Shown here one piece after another: positions 35,901 through 49,700 of a DNA stretch of 64,000 nucleotides. The stretch is from Apostichopus japonicus. Taxonomy: Eukaryota > Echinodermata > Holothuroidea > Aspidochirotida > Stichopodidae. Positions within the stretch are counted from its first letter, which is position 1; the number at the start of each line of letters is the position of its first letter. The stretch lies in NCBI RefSeq assembly GCF_037975245.1, contig NC_092570.1, positions 15,842,501-15,906,500 of the forward strand, read 5' to 3'. Both the position numbers and the translations under genes were made by a program. Under the pieces are notes generated by a model. The model was not told where the DNA came from, did not search any database, and saw only the letters and a program-made list of their open reading frames with translations.

Positions 35901-38900
35901 ATCATTATCACTGCCTCCCTTGGGAGTCAGGGTTCTGTACTTTGAAAACCTTAAGTGCAAAATTTGACATATAAATAGGTTTTCACATTATTTAATGGTA
36001 TGTACATGTCACTAAGGCATCATAGATTTATAGTTTCAATGCAGGCTTGTGTTTGCATTAAATTTGCACATGTATGTTTAACTCTGCATCTATAGAGGGA
36101 GGGAGGGGGGGACGAGGGGAGGGGATTTGGGCTCGGAAATGTAATATGTAGGCTTAGCAATTTTATGTCATTCAGATCATCTTTTTTTAGGATTATGTTG
36201 ACAAATTGAGATTCTGATTCTTTATGCTAGTGAGATTGTTCTTACACTATATACAGTAGGATGTTAAATTAAAAGAGTTATTTATACTCAAAACTCATAA
36301 AATGATTTTTATCGCCACCCTTTTTAACAGAGCTTATTGTCACCGAGATATATAGGTTTGGTAGAGTAATATTTAACACAGTAGAGGGGCAGCTCCCTGT
36401 ATTTTGTACTAGACTGTAAAATGGAATATTATCTGAGCCTGGGAGACCTAAGGTAATGTATGAGTATTGTAAAATAGTAAGTTAGTCTGATGAGTGAAGG
36501 AAATACATTTTCAAAGGATTAAACTTGTTGATCCTTTCAAACTTCCCATCACAGACTCCAACAATTTTCATCACATTTTCTCCAAAGAATAAGAAAAATT
36601 ACCATGCATTGCATAGAAGGTAAAGTATACTGTACATAGACATATATCTAACTGCACTCCATGTGTGCTTAGCACTGTACAGTACATAAATGTACAGTAA
36701 ATGGGCTTTATACATTGCAGTTGTACCTTGTATTGTATCACTAATTATCTAATTAATGTTAATAAATTGTTTGAAGCAGGATTCATCATTGGAGTCCAAA
36801 GTCCCATTGAGATTGCAACAAGTATAAGTAGTTAATTTTCCTGCATTATTCCAAAGTTCTTACATACATGTGTAAAATATAACAAGGATCATTCTACAGT
36901 GCCTACAGGCTTTAATATACATACAGGTAAACGCAATTCACTGCAGAAATCTGTTTTGTTGACAAATTCAAAAAGTAAACCCAAAGGCTTCTAAGTTTGT
37001 ATTTTTTGGCACCTACCTCAGGAAACGGGTTATAGAGTTTTAGATATATACTATAATTTCTCATAAGAACGATATTTTATTCCATTCATTTTATTATTAT
37101 TATTTTTTTTGGGGGGGGGGAGGGATATTACAGTAGTTTGCCAATTTCTAATGTTGAATTGTTTGATATATTATTTTATGTCACCTGGTTCAGGGAATAA
37201 AGCAAACTGATCTATGCTGTAGCTGCATGGTATCCCTGATGTAGCGAAATCATGATCTGCAAATTACAGTAGGTGGATAAATTGCTGAATGCATATAGGA
37301 GTGTTCAAGAGAATGCTGTATTTGTGGATATAACCAGTATTACTGTATATCCATCTACATGTACGGTGAACAAAATTCATGTATATGGCTGATAATATAT
37401 TAAGATATTTTTGGATATTTTTGGATATTTTTTCATCTTACTGTACAGCACCTGTCTCATCACAAGCAAGAGTCTAATAAGGTTTCTGGAGATGAGATAG
37501 GTACAGTAAAATAAGCAAGAATGTTGATTTAATTCTAGCCTGCCCCTACTAATGAGTATGTACATGCTTCTTAATTAGCATAACTCTTAATTAGCTTGAT
37601 TTTAATCAACATGATTCTTCACTGTCATTCACAGCCTAATTTTGCAGTTCTTATGAGGTACAGTACTGTAATGAACATTCTACAGTACTTAGCATATATA
37701 TCCCAAAACTTACTGGTTTGGATATTTACGAGTGACAAGCTTACCTGTCTCCCCACAACCTTTGCACTCTTGTTCTACCGTGCCTAGAATGAACTGGTCA
37801 CCTTTTAACACTGTGCGCCCTCTATGATCGGCCCCTCCTGTCAATACCCTCCCTTCACATGGAGACCACTTCCAAGGTTCCAGCATCTGTACTGTAATAC
37901 AGTAGCATACAGTACGTACATGGATCCATGGTGCCTAAGTAGTAACTGACTAAATATGAAAATCTGTTCAGTAATTCTACAACATCTTTTATTAGCTGCA
38001 TAAAAAATGGGGAGAGGGGCGTGGGGGGGGGTCATTAATACTGCTTCAGTTTTTTTGTAAACCCATAGGCACTGACATTCCAACCGACCTATAAAACGTC
38101 ACATGTCCCTGTTATCCATAGATCATACAGTATGCATACTGTATAAATTGAATGATTAATCAGACAGTATTCATATCAATTGAATGATTGATTGCTGCCT
38201 TGCTCTTGCTTATACAAACTGTATGCCATCATTTATGGTATGTATCTTAAATTAAAAACAGTAAAGTAATAAACAGCTACAGTACCAAATATCTGGGTTG
38301 AAAGATAAAGTAATCTCTGCTGTATACAAGTGCTTATCATCTGTGCATGGGGGTTGTATCAGATGTACTGAAAAATTTCTGGCTGAACAATGTTAAATAT
38401 TATCCAGGGTTCACCCTACCAATTCGCACTTTCACATTCTTTCTACTGTGCCTGATTTGTACCCTCAATACTGTATGTACAGTAATGAACATAATGTAAT
38501 GTACAATAAATATATATGCACATTCTCCCCTATGCAAGGGTAGTGGAGGGGGGGGAGGGGAGTTCGACAGATGTGCACGAACCATCATGTGTGCAAAATA
38601 TAGCACAATTTCCATCTGAAATAGAGAAAACCCCTCCCCATGGATGCTGTAAATAATCTTCCGCATCAGCCAATAGAAAATCCTCTGGACTGGCCTGTAC
38701 CAGGTACAGTACTAGTTTTATGTGTGTCTGTTGCCAGCAAGCCATACTGTATGTAGGCCTACAGTACTGGATATGATTTGCCTGAAGTCTTCTGGTGATT
38801 TGAATGCAGGTTTAATATGCTGTATTTTTGGACCCACTGTTTTGCAACGCTGGGACTCAAAGGTGGGTCTGACCAGGCGCGTATCCAAGGGGGGGCATTG

Positions 38901-41900
38901 GGGGCGCGCGCCCCCCAGGTAAGAAAAAGAGGAGAGAAAAAAAGGAGAAGGAAAAAAGAGGGAAAAAAGGAAAAAAGAGGGGAAAAAGCGGAGGAGGAGA
39001 GAAAGGAAGGGAAAAGAAAAAGAAGGAGAGAAAAAGGAGAAAAGGAGGGAGTAGAAGATAAACGCCAAGACACCGGGAAGAGAAAGAGGAACAGTGACAT
39101 CATTACAGCGCTGAACCCTATTATATACACATGGCCGGGTAGCCAGTGACGGATCAAAGATTTCGGAAGGGATGTGCGCCTCACCCTACCCCTTACACCG
39201 ACAACTCCATTTTTGACGTTTCCATTTTTCCTCTCTTACTAATGTATCTAGATATATATATACTATATATGGTCTATCATAACGCGTGTGTGTGTATGGA
39301 CGCCTTAAACATTATTGTGCTATGAAACCAACTGTGGCTGGTCTCGAACTCGACCGATATTTTTTTTTATGATATCGCTAAAATTTGAAATAGAAAATGC
39401 TTCACTGCAACTTACAAGGCATGGGAAGTGTCATTTCCAGCGATCTGGGAGGCATTTTCGGCCAAAATTTTCTTGTACGCTTCGCGCCAACCCGTGGTGG
39501 CGCTACGCTTAGATAGTTTGCCTACAGGTTTCGCCCCTCCCTTGGCAAATTATTCGCTACGCGCCTGTTCGAATTTGTAAAGCAAACAGCAGATATCACA
39601 TCATATCAGTGAGCATGAAAATGGCGTTAAGGATGAACAGCCTCAAAAACTGTCTATGTGTGTAGTCAAAGGTGAAGGAGCCCAATTTGATTTGGGGAGC
39701 TGTTACGACTTGCCCGAAAAATATAACCAACATTTTCGCGTGCTCCGCGCGCGTTCAACATGTTAATGTCAATATCATATAAGCAAGCATCGGTTATTAC
39801 ATCGCATGCCATCATGTACCGTACGGTCACTGAAAGTTGCGCAGTATACCGCGGGATGCTCATATAAACAACGAATTGTCCTATGAAGATGGAGAAAAAG
39901 CATGGAGGTCCAATTATGTCAAAACTCTCTTTTACCATAGTAATGGCGAATTAGTCGGCCAAGCTTAGAACTTTATTTCAATTACCAAGGAGATGATTTT
40001 TAAACTATTCATTTCCTTTAGCTACATTATTGCAATGTATTTTTCTTTCAGTATAGGTGCCCGAAAAATTCTCAGCATATTGCCCGAATTTTCAGAAAGA
40101 AATATTTCGTTAGGCCCCCCCCCCTGCCTCCTTGACCTATGTGTGTAGTGTTCGGTTTCGGAAATATCTGGTATATTTTTCATTTCCTTCAACGAAGTTT
40201 TATAATAGCCGTTATAGGAGGTTTCAATATTTGTACACCAATAAATTAACTGTGTCTGAATTTTCGAAATTCGAAATTTCCTGACCAACAATCTTCATCA
40301 TACTTCCCTCTACTCGTGCAATTTTGACCAGTCTGTTAGGGGTTCAAGGAGGTTTTTCTATATTGGTTGTCCATAGATGAAATTTTTTGCAACATTATGG
40401 GTATGTTTTGAAGTGAATTTAATCACGAGAAATGTGAGTTTTGAAATTCTGAACGAAAAATGGGCTTAAAACCTTCAAAAGTGGGGCTGTCGGGTATTGT
40501 GGGCCGCGACGTAGAATCACTTACAAAAAGCAATGATCCACAGGAGATGCGATGAGGTCGAATATGTGTGACTGGTGACAATCTTCAAAAAGGTTATGGA
40601 TGGGAAAAAAAACTATTGGGAAATACTTAGTTCTCAGGCAAAAGTGTATATCTGGTTGGTCATTTTCAAGCCCGAGAAGTGTCATTTCATCTGGGGGGTA
40701 TCAACACCAGAAATTTTCTTGTGCGCTGCACGCCAACCGATGGTGGCGCTCCGCTTAGATAGTAATTCGCGCCCGTCGGGTTAGAAAATCCTGGATATGC
40801 CCCTGCTGACACAGGTGAGAGATTGAGGGGTCAATTAACTACAGTACTGTACATATGTCAGACCAATGTTCTGTGGTAGTGAGATTGCCGTTACCATGCT
40901 GTACAGTAAAGTACACATGAAATTATTGTTAGGTACTGTAGGTTACTAGAGGCCATGGCCTACATCTCCCTCCCTTCTCCCCTCTCTTCCCTTCCCCCTC
41001 CCTTCTCCCATCTCCTCCCTATCTACTCCCTTCCCCTAAAGTCCCTTCTCCCAACCCTTCTCCCTTTTTTTTCCATTTGCAAAAGCCTGCTTAGATAGTT
41101 ATATACAATCTACATATGGAGTGAGCTGATTAAAACAGCCAGATGGCTAAAAGTACAAGAACCATTCAAGTGGAAGATTGTCAATGGTTTTGAATACCCA
41201 CGTAACCCACGTTCAATCTTCACAGTTCACCCTTATAAAAAAGTTTAATCGCATCCATCACCGAGGAAATCACCAGTGCATAATAAAGCAGGACCTCTTA
41301 AATCCATGCTTTTTATTATATTCATTGAGCTTTAAATGATAATTGTTAAATGACAATACCCTGTACATGGAGCGTACAGTAAATGCAGATACAGTGTATA
41401 ATAATACCATGGAGTTGTTATGGAACAACTCCCTGGTAATCAAATAAAAGGAGTTTACCCCTGTTCGACCTCGCAACAGGTCCTACGGGGTAATACACTG
41501 TATGTACAGTATATATACTGTATAGCACTGTGCTACACTGAATCTCAATAAAGTCATCTTTTATAGCAACTTAGATGTACAGTATATTGTAATGGATAAA
41601 TTGTAACTAATGCCTTCCCTTAAGCCTCTGTGAGCCACATTCACTGTATCAAAACAGATGGTTAAATATTTGACATTTTTGAACCAGGGGTTATATCCTG
41701 AACTGTGGGCCAAAATAACAGCCTGTTTACACAACTCTGTTCAAAGAAAACCTCAAAATCAGTTTTACAGCTAGGGTTTGCTTGTTCAGCAATATTCAAA
41801 TAATATTGTACATTGTGTCAATATTACAAAGTTGACACTTTTATGATAATCTATTCTTATTCCAACTATTTATTGGAATGGATGGAATATGATTAAGGCA

Positions 41901-44900
41901 ACTTGCTGTTTATATCCTGCAGAGGAATATAAGTGTGTCAATACCAATTTACTGTATTAAAATCCATACATAATCTGACCCGACCACTTGTAATATTCAG
42001 AGAGTGTGCTATACACTTACAAAATCATGTACAACAGCTGTGATATTTCCAGTCTTCTCCTCATGCATACACCACCTTGTATGTGCTTAAAGGTCACTGG
42101 TTTATATTGAATCCAAATTTTCAAAAATATAATTATTGCCATGGTCACTGTTACTAGGCTAAATGCATTAGTCCAAAATGTGCAACCGCCAACTATAAAG
42201 ACTATCAGTTTTGGCTCCAAATTTTATGTCAGTAGGAGTTTGCAAAAATTCAATTGAAGTAATTTGCTTCAAGTTTCAATCCAGACACTGAGGAGAGCTA
42301 CTGTATATTTGATAATTAATATTTCAGTGGGACAAAAATTCTACAAGTGTGGTAGCAAATTTAGAAGAATTTTTCATTGGTTACTGGCTGTACTGTACAT
42401 ACCATGCCGAAGTATACCTATTATGTACTGTATGTTAGAATTGTTTGGAATATTCTGCTTATTAGTATAGGGGGAAGGGGGCACTGAGCACCTTTGATTT
42501 ATCCTAGGGGGCTGCAGTACCCCCTAAAAGTATACCCGATTGCACCCTTGTAGTACAGGATGCACCACCCTAAATACCACAGTAATATGAAAGAAAATCA
42601 GCCAACAGCTAGAATGGTCTTCCGATTGGTTATTGAGTGACGTTATGTCATTCTGGTACTCATTTATACATTAATGTTTCCCAATTAAAGAATTACAAAC
42701 AACATGTGCAAAAACAGAGCATTTCTATGACATTTCTACAGCTCAGATGAATACATTCAAAACACCAAAATGTAGCATTGGTTGCTCTGTTTTCTCCCTC
42801 ACATAGATTACATGTCATCTATGTCGACTCCATCAATGGGTTCTACAAGCTACCGTACTGAATTCGCCACTATATCTGGTGGCATGTGGTGGTTCACAGG
42901 ATCCTGGCGGAATATAGGATCCAGGTGGCATCCAGGATCCCGGTTGCCTCCAGGATCCTGGTGGCTACTGAATCCTGGTAGCATACAGGATCCTGGTGGC
43001 GTACAGGATCCTGGTGACATGCAGGATCCTGGTGGCATCCAGGATCCTGTTGGCATACAGAATCCTGGTGGCATCCAGAATCCTGGTGGCATACAGAATC
43101 CTGGTGGCATACAGGATCCTGGTGGCACGCAGGATCCTGGTGGCATCCAGGATCATAGTAGACGATAAAAAGGTACTGTACCAAGATCTTTTACATCAGT
43201 CCGAAAACTTACACCAGGAATCATAAAATTATTAAAAAGCTGCAAAAGTTTACCAATTGATGTAAAATATTATAAAACATGTTACCATATATCAAGATAT
43301 GTTTTTTTCATCTATTTTACTGTAGCTTATAAGTGCATAAAATTTGCAGGATATTTTGTAAGACCATCAAATTTGTTAAGTGGAACATGCCTTTAAAAAA
43401 TAAAGTTATTTCCACTCTTTTATCACATTACTGACATTGCCAGCTTACTGCAAATGTCACTCATTCTTCCATTGCCATAGAAACAGATACATTCCTTCAA
43501 ATTTTTGCCAACCTACAAAAAATTCACAAAATTGACAGCAAGTATTTGATGACATTAATAGACTCTGGTCAATTCGATCATGAAATACAGTAGCCCAAAA
43601 TGATACAATAATGGTAAGGGCTAACATGTAAAGATTGGTAGAACTACAAACTCAATCATGTCTAGCCTTAAATCAGCCTTCTGAAGTTAATAATTAAAAC
43701 GTTCATGATACAGGTTTGTTACATGCAAAATATGTTCTTCACTGAAGAGATGATTGGTATGAAAAAGGACAATAGCTTCAAGTTGATATTTATTAACATT
43801 TTGTGCTATTTTGCATTACAAACACTAACAAGCTGATATGGTAGAACACAAAAGGGTGAAATAGGAAATATAAAAATGCTGAATATACTGTACAGTATTG
43901 TGTACGACTTTGTAGTACCGTCAAATTCTTTACATTTATAGTGCACTACGGCAGTGCACTTCAGTATATAAGCAGTATTACACACACAGTGTGTGTATAA
44001 AGGCTCAGAATGACCAGTTTCAGATCAGATATCTGATACCAGTGCTACGAAGATGCCAGTGCCAAGATGAAGTACTCATGTATTCTATTTGTACTCCTAT
44101 GCACACCAAAGGAAATTCTAGTTGTACACTTACTTTGTACTCAGGCATTTTCGAAAATTATGGTACATATACCAGTGTAAGAGTACTGTAAGACCTTATT
44201 ATCCCACATGCATAAAGCATTGTACTCTGCTTGCACTCCTCTGCACAGTGGGGGAAATTCTAGTTGTACCCTTACTTGTGAACAGGCAATTTTTTAAAAT
44301 TGATCGTAGATACCAGTATAAGATTATGTACCCGTACTGGCACTTGAATAGAGCCTTGTACTCCATTGGACTCCTACTAACGAAGTGGAGAATTCTAATT
44401 GTACAAGTTTACTCAGTCATTTTCAAAATTTATCGTAGGTACCATTGTGTAAGATTAAGTACACGCACTGGCACTTGAATAGAGCCTTGTACTCCATTTT
44501 AATCCTACTCCAACGTGGATAATTCTAATTGTAATTGTTCTATTGTACTCATCTTGCACATAAAGATGCTAATTACTCTGGGGATATATTAGTCTCTAAA
44601 TTTTCTGTAGCTAGCAGCTGTTGTAGGTTCGGAAGTTGATCTCTTATGGTTAGGGTGTCGACTTCAACTGCTATGCATCTTTGCACTCTCATACTGTACA
44701 TCAGTTTTGCTAACTTTTCACAGCATTTTGCGATGCGATACTGGCTAAAATATTCCCCGTCGCTACAATTTACTGAACATGTAAGTACATAGCGTGAGCA
44801 GTGACTCAATGTCTATAGCTCAGTTACTACATTATTACAGTATATCGTCCTATTGTTTCATCGATTGGCACAATAAGTGCGATCATATTGCAAAACTCAA

Positions 44901-46639
44901 CTCTGTCTATACAGGCATCCTTGCCCTTTGTGCCCACAATCATAAAAATGATAATGGTTTCTAAGTGCTCCAGAGTTTTAGTATCAATAGATGCATGTAT
45001 ACTGCATAATTTAAACAAGCTTATTTTATAGGGCATCTAAAAAGTACCAGCATTTTCTTTAACGTGACATTGAAAATCGAATATATTAGGTCGTATTAAA
45101 GATCAATTGTCAATTCTCAATCAAAGAAAAAAAGGGTTTTACCAAAATCTTTTTTGTTGCTGGTTGGGACGCTTTGCATTAGCATTAAGGATGTTTTCAC
45201 ACAAAGAATTTAAATGATTCCAGAAATCTGGAAACATTTTCAATGAACAGTATATAGAGCACACAAATTCTAGGACAGTCACCATGTAATAACTTTGATA
45301 TTGCTTATTGCGCAGAATTTTGTTGACTTTACATAGTGAACTAAAGGCAGACAAACAACAATACAGGTTTGCAGTTTTTATTTGATTACACTACTGTAAA
45401 GGGGCATTTACACGACTCAACAAAATCGTCTGCGTTTTTTTTGTAGCTGACTTGTCGTGTACGATTTTGTCGGTACGTGTGAATGGCTTTTCCTCTTGTC
45501 ATGAGGAATTATCGTTCACAACAAAGTCGTCCACGATTTCTTGTAAAATCGCACAAGACTTGATCGCATCGTGTAAATGGAATCTTGCTCAACATCTGTC
45601 CCGCGCAACAAGATTTTGAGTTGTCGTGCAAAGTTGAGCACTGTTCAACTTTTGTCGCGATTTTCACTGGATGGTTTAGCGACCAGTGACAACAAAATGG
45701 CTGAATTTAGCGACTCAAGGACGTGAAGAAATGTGCGATAAAAGACGATGGGCTGCAAAGGAGGTAGGAATTTTCGTAACTCTTATTAAGACTACGTGGG
45801 ACCAAGATATGCAATTTTGAGGTTGGCGGTACAATATCGTTTAAGGTTGTACATCACTGGTGACCCATTAATTGACTTTTTTACACTATTTTATAATTTT
45901 TAGATAATACTGATGACCTGTAAACAATTCCACTAGTGTTCAGACTTGATGTTAATCTAGATGAACATCAGTGAATGATGTACTTACCACCAATTTTCAT
46001 GAGATATGGAGGGATAACAAAGTATATCAAAATGTGCTGCAACCAGTACACCATCGTTTCACAAGGAAGCTGTAAAAAATATGGAAATAAATAGAATTTG
46101 ATGTTTTTTTATTCTACCTAATACTCTACAAATAAATTACGCCTAAAACGTCACAAGACACAGGAATTCAATTATAGTTTTAAGTGTTACGTCTACTTTA
46201 CTACAGCGCAGTGTGATGGATGGTCCTTGAAACTTTAGCACTCTTAATTAAAATGTTAACTCAAAACGACAGGTGCATCAATTAGATTCTGGAAAGTCCC
46301 TGTACTTCTACGTCAAGTAATGAATAATTTGAAGAAAAATAAATACCCAGATACAGTATATGCAATATTTTCCCTCTTTTGGAAAATGTGCTGTTCTGTT
46401 TACGGAGCAATTACTTAGGAATTTCTACGTGAAAGTGACTATACATACAGTAATGGCAGTCCAGTAATTCTCAATAGCTATGAAGCAATTAATTTTCCTT
46501 AAATCTTAAATTTGGTTAGAATACTGTGTGATGTATTATATATACAGTGGAAGGTCCGGGTTCCAATCATGCTGGAGGCTGGAAGTTTTTTCAACCCACT
46601 ACGATTTCAATTATATACATACATATATATATATACATA

Positions 46640-46721
<82 letters not shown>

Positions 46722-46725
46722 GGCC

Positions 46726-46795
<70 letters not shown>

Positions 46796-49700
46796 CCTAT
46801 ATATATATATATATATATGTATATATAGAGAGAGAGAGAGGTACGGTACTGCGTATCATACAGTATAGCTCACATAATGTTTACCAAACAGATGATTCAT
46901 GGCTGTTACTTTTCCTTTCAAAGCTCATTTCTCCTATTGTTTTATTTCGCAGTACTTACTGGTTGAATGATGTAGGTTTAAGAAGCACTGACAGAACTTC
47001 AATGCAATGAAACTTAACATCTATTATTCTACAGCAGGTTTTATAGGTTCGAGGCATTGCTGACCTTTAACCTATTGCAAGTTAGGCGTTTCATCCATGA
47101 ATCTGTCCACAGTACTATTGAAAACTTGAGTCTTGTACACAAGTGTACATAGTACAGTAGTCTGTTAAACAATACCAGGATTTAATGAAGGGCATCTCTA
47201 CCCAATATCAGAGCGGGACAAACCTTCTTGGCACCAACAGCTTTAAATATATCATAGGTGATGCCCTTTTATTCCCTGAAGATCCCTGAAGATTGGGGTA
47301 ATGAAAACATTAATGTGACTTCTAATTACTGTAATTAGATTTGACCATACGGTAGCAATGTACAGTACTGTACAACTAATACACAAGCTCCTTCAAGTTC
47401 AAAATCCAGAAAGGACACAGGAACTTACTCTGTTTACTTGTTCAATTTTTATTATATTTTCATGATATAATATTTTACTAGGTTTGCTTACCAGTCTGGT
47501 ATTTAACACTGGAAGGACTAGAGCAAGAAAAGGTCCATGTAAAGCCACCATTTGCATCCTGAAAACAACTGCGACTGTTTTACTAGGAGGTGCGGCTAGT
47601 AGATAAATCTGAAACAAGAGAACATATAGACCTGTAGAGCTTTCAAAACAACATAATAAAACTAATTATTTACATCAAATGGCTGATAAATCCTTCTCAT
47701 GATTCAAAAATTGGTTTCTGAAAAAAGGCAGGAATTCTAATCTGACTATACATGTACACACGCATACATGCATTAATACAGTACTATGTTCAACATGAAT
47801 ATGCACTTCATCCACACATCTAATCTTCTATTCATTTCTTACAGTACAGGTCATTAGCCTGAACAGCTTGGATAAATATTCACACAGTAATTAAATTCAA
47901 GGAAATGAGAATTACTGCACGTACACCAAAGATTTCATATATGTTGCAAGCTATAGTACATATACAGTAGAGTGCTCTTGAAGATTCCTATTATACAATA
48001 ACTATACTGTAATAGTAATACTGGATGCAGCCATTAAAGCAGCTGAAACTGAGGTCAAAGTTCACTCACTTGTACTGTACATATTTTGTACATCTCGTGT
48101 CAAGATGAGGAAATAGATTACTATTTTGTTTGTTATACATGTATTCAGTTACTGAATTTAACTACACATCATTAGGTATTGTACAGTATATGCTGTATGT
48201 ACAAATTATTGTCTGGGCTCTGATGAGGGAAGGGAGAGGATGGGGATCTGGTGGGGGGAGAAGGGAGGAGGGAACTTGGGTAAATAGTGACAGTAAAATG
48301 TGCACATATTCATCCAAATACCTTTAGTACTGTAAGGGAACATATCTGGTTCCTATTGCACGTACCATACCATATGTTGGTAAAGGTTTGCATAAAGTTG
48401 ATCTCTACGGAACACACTAATGTAAATGACCTCTTGCAATAAGTACTGTAGAACAGCTGCTAATTTACAGCTGTGTGACATATGTATTCCTGAACTGCTG
48501 TACAGACTGCCAGGTAATGTACAGTAACCTTTGGATGTTTAGGAATTTATTTTGAAGTATTTAACTATATAAATATACTGTATATTTTCATTCTGTCACA
48601 GTCATGTATGGTGAAAGTTTTTTTTTTTTTTTTTTGTGTTGTACAGGACTATAAGCAACAGCACAGCACTGTATTATGCACACAAAGTCCTAGGCTTCTA
48701 GGATAAGCATGCAGTTACTATGCACACAAAGTACTACTGAAGGCTTCTAGGATGAGCATGCAGTATATAGATAAAGCTTATAGGCCAACTCTACCAGACA
48801 GACCTAATGAACACAGTAGGCTAGTACTGTATGTAGTGTGTTGTTTTGTGTTCTTAGTGAATAAAAACCAAGTCCTGCAACATCGAAAAAGTGAAAATTT
48901 ATGATCCATGAAAATAATCACTTTTAAGATTTTACTGAAGACAGACTTTTGGAGCTAAATAAAACTGCAGCTCATGTGTATCAATGCTACAAAATGCATG
49001 TACTTATTACATTGGAATGAGTTTGTTGAGTTTTATTTAAAATACAGTGTTTACGAAGCAACAAGTCAATGCTTTGTGGAGTTTGCTAGCCTGAGTTACC
49101 ATTTTTGGACTTTCTAGCATATGCAGCATATATATATGTGGTCAATACTGCTGACCAATTTGAGTTCCACATATTTTGACTTCACCATATTTGCTGACAC
49201 AACCATCCTCTATTTAAAATAAAAACAGTCATTGCATAACTAGTGTTCACGTAATATTAGTAGATGTACGGTACATATAACACATCAAACATATTTATAA
49301 TAATCTCATAACTCAAACGATCAATAACCGAGAAACCATTGTACATTAAGTTGGAAGAAAGCAATTTAATTACTAAGGACATTCGATTCGCTCGGCAACA
49401 TTTTAGATTACTCGTTTAAATAAACCGTTTTCACTGCACACACAGCACACTGTACCTACACTGTAGATCTACTGACTAGAAACTCTTCACTCACCTGAAC
49501 AATTGAGAGCATGTGGCAAGGGTTTAGAATGTAGATAATCGTTCTAGATGCAAACTTGAGTCCAATTTCGACCCCCAGTGTCAGACAGAGAAGGACCAGA
49601 AGCACCTTCTTCATCGGTCTCTCTGCGCCCCCACTGTCATGTTCGGTATGGGAAGGCACTTTTAGATGAGGCCAAGTAATAGCCATCTCAAGCAAGGCGA

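Larger units (their letters stand above)
31006..45987. other. TMEM164 intron 3 (15 kb, repeat-rich)
   Basis: Contains a SINE head, two LINE fragments in opposite orientation, a poly-purine tract, one copy of the ~1.5-kb repeat, the 18-bp minisatellite, the ~130-bp array and a possible Harbinger relic. Much of it is unusually rich in TACAGTA/TACTGTA words. No other gene is supported in it. Confidence 0.7.

Noticed and set aside
38759-39184. 141-residue minus-strand frame rich in S, F and L
   Set aside because: Antisense reading of the purine tract.
42782-43168. 128-residue plus-strand open frame with GGIQDP repeats
   Set aside because: Wholly explained by the 18-bp minisatellite; alternative frames and the other strand are equally open.
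46512-46868. Open frame rich in tyrosine and isoleucine
   Set aside because: Reads through a TA microsatellite; similar frames occur over the arrays at 5.8, 58.9 and 60.1 kb.
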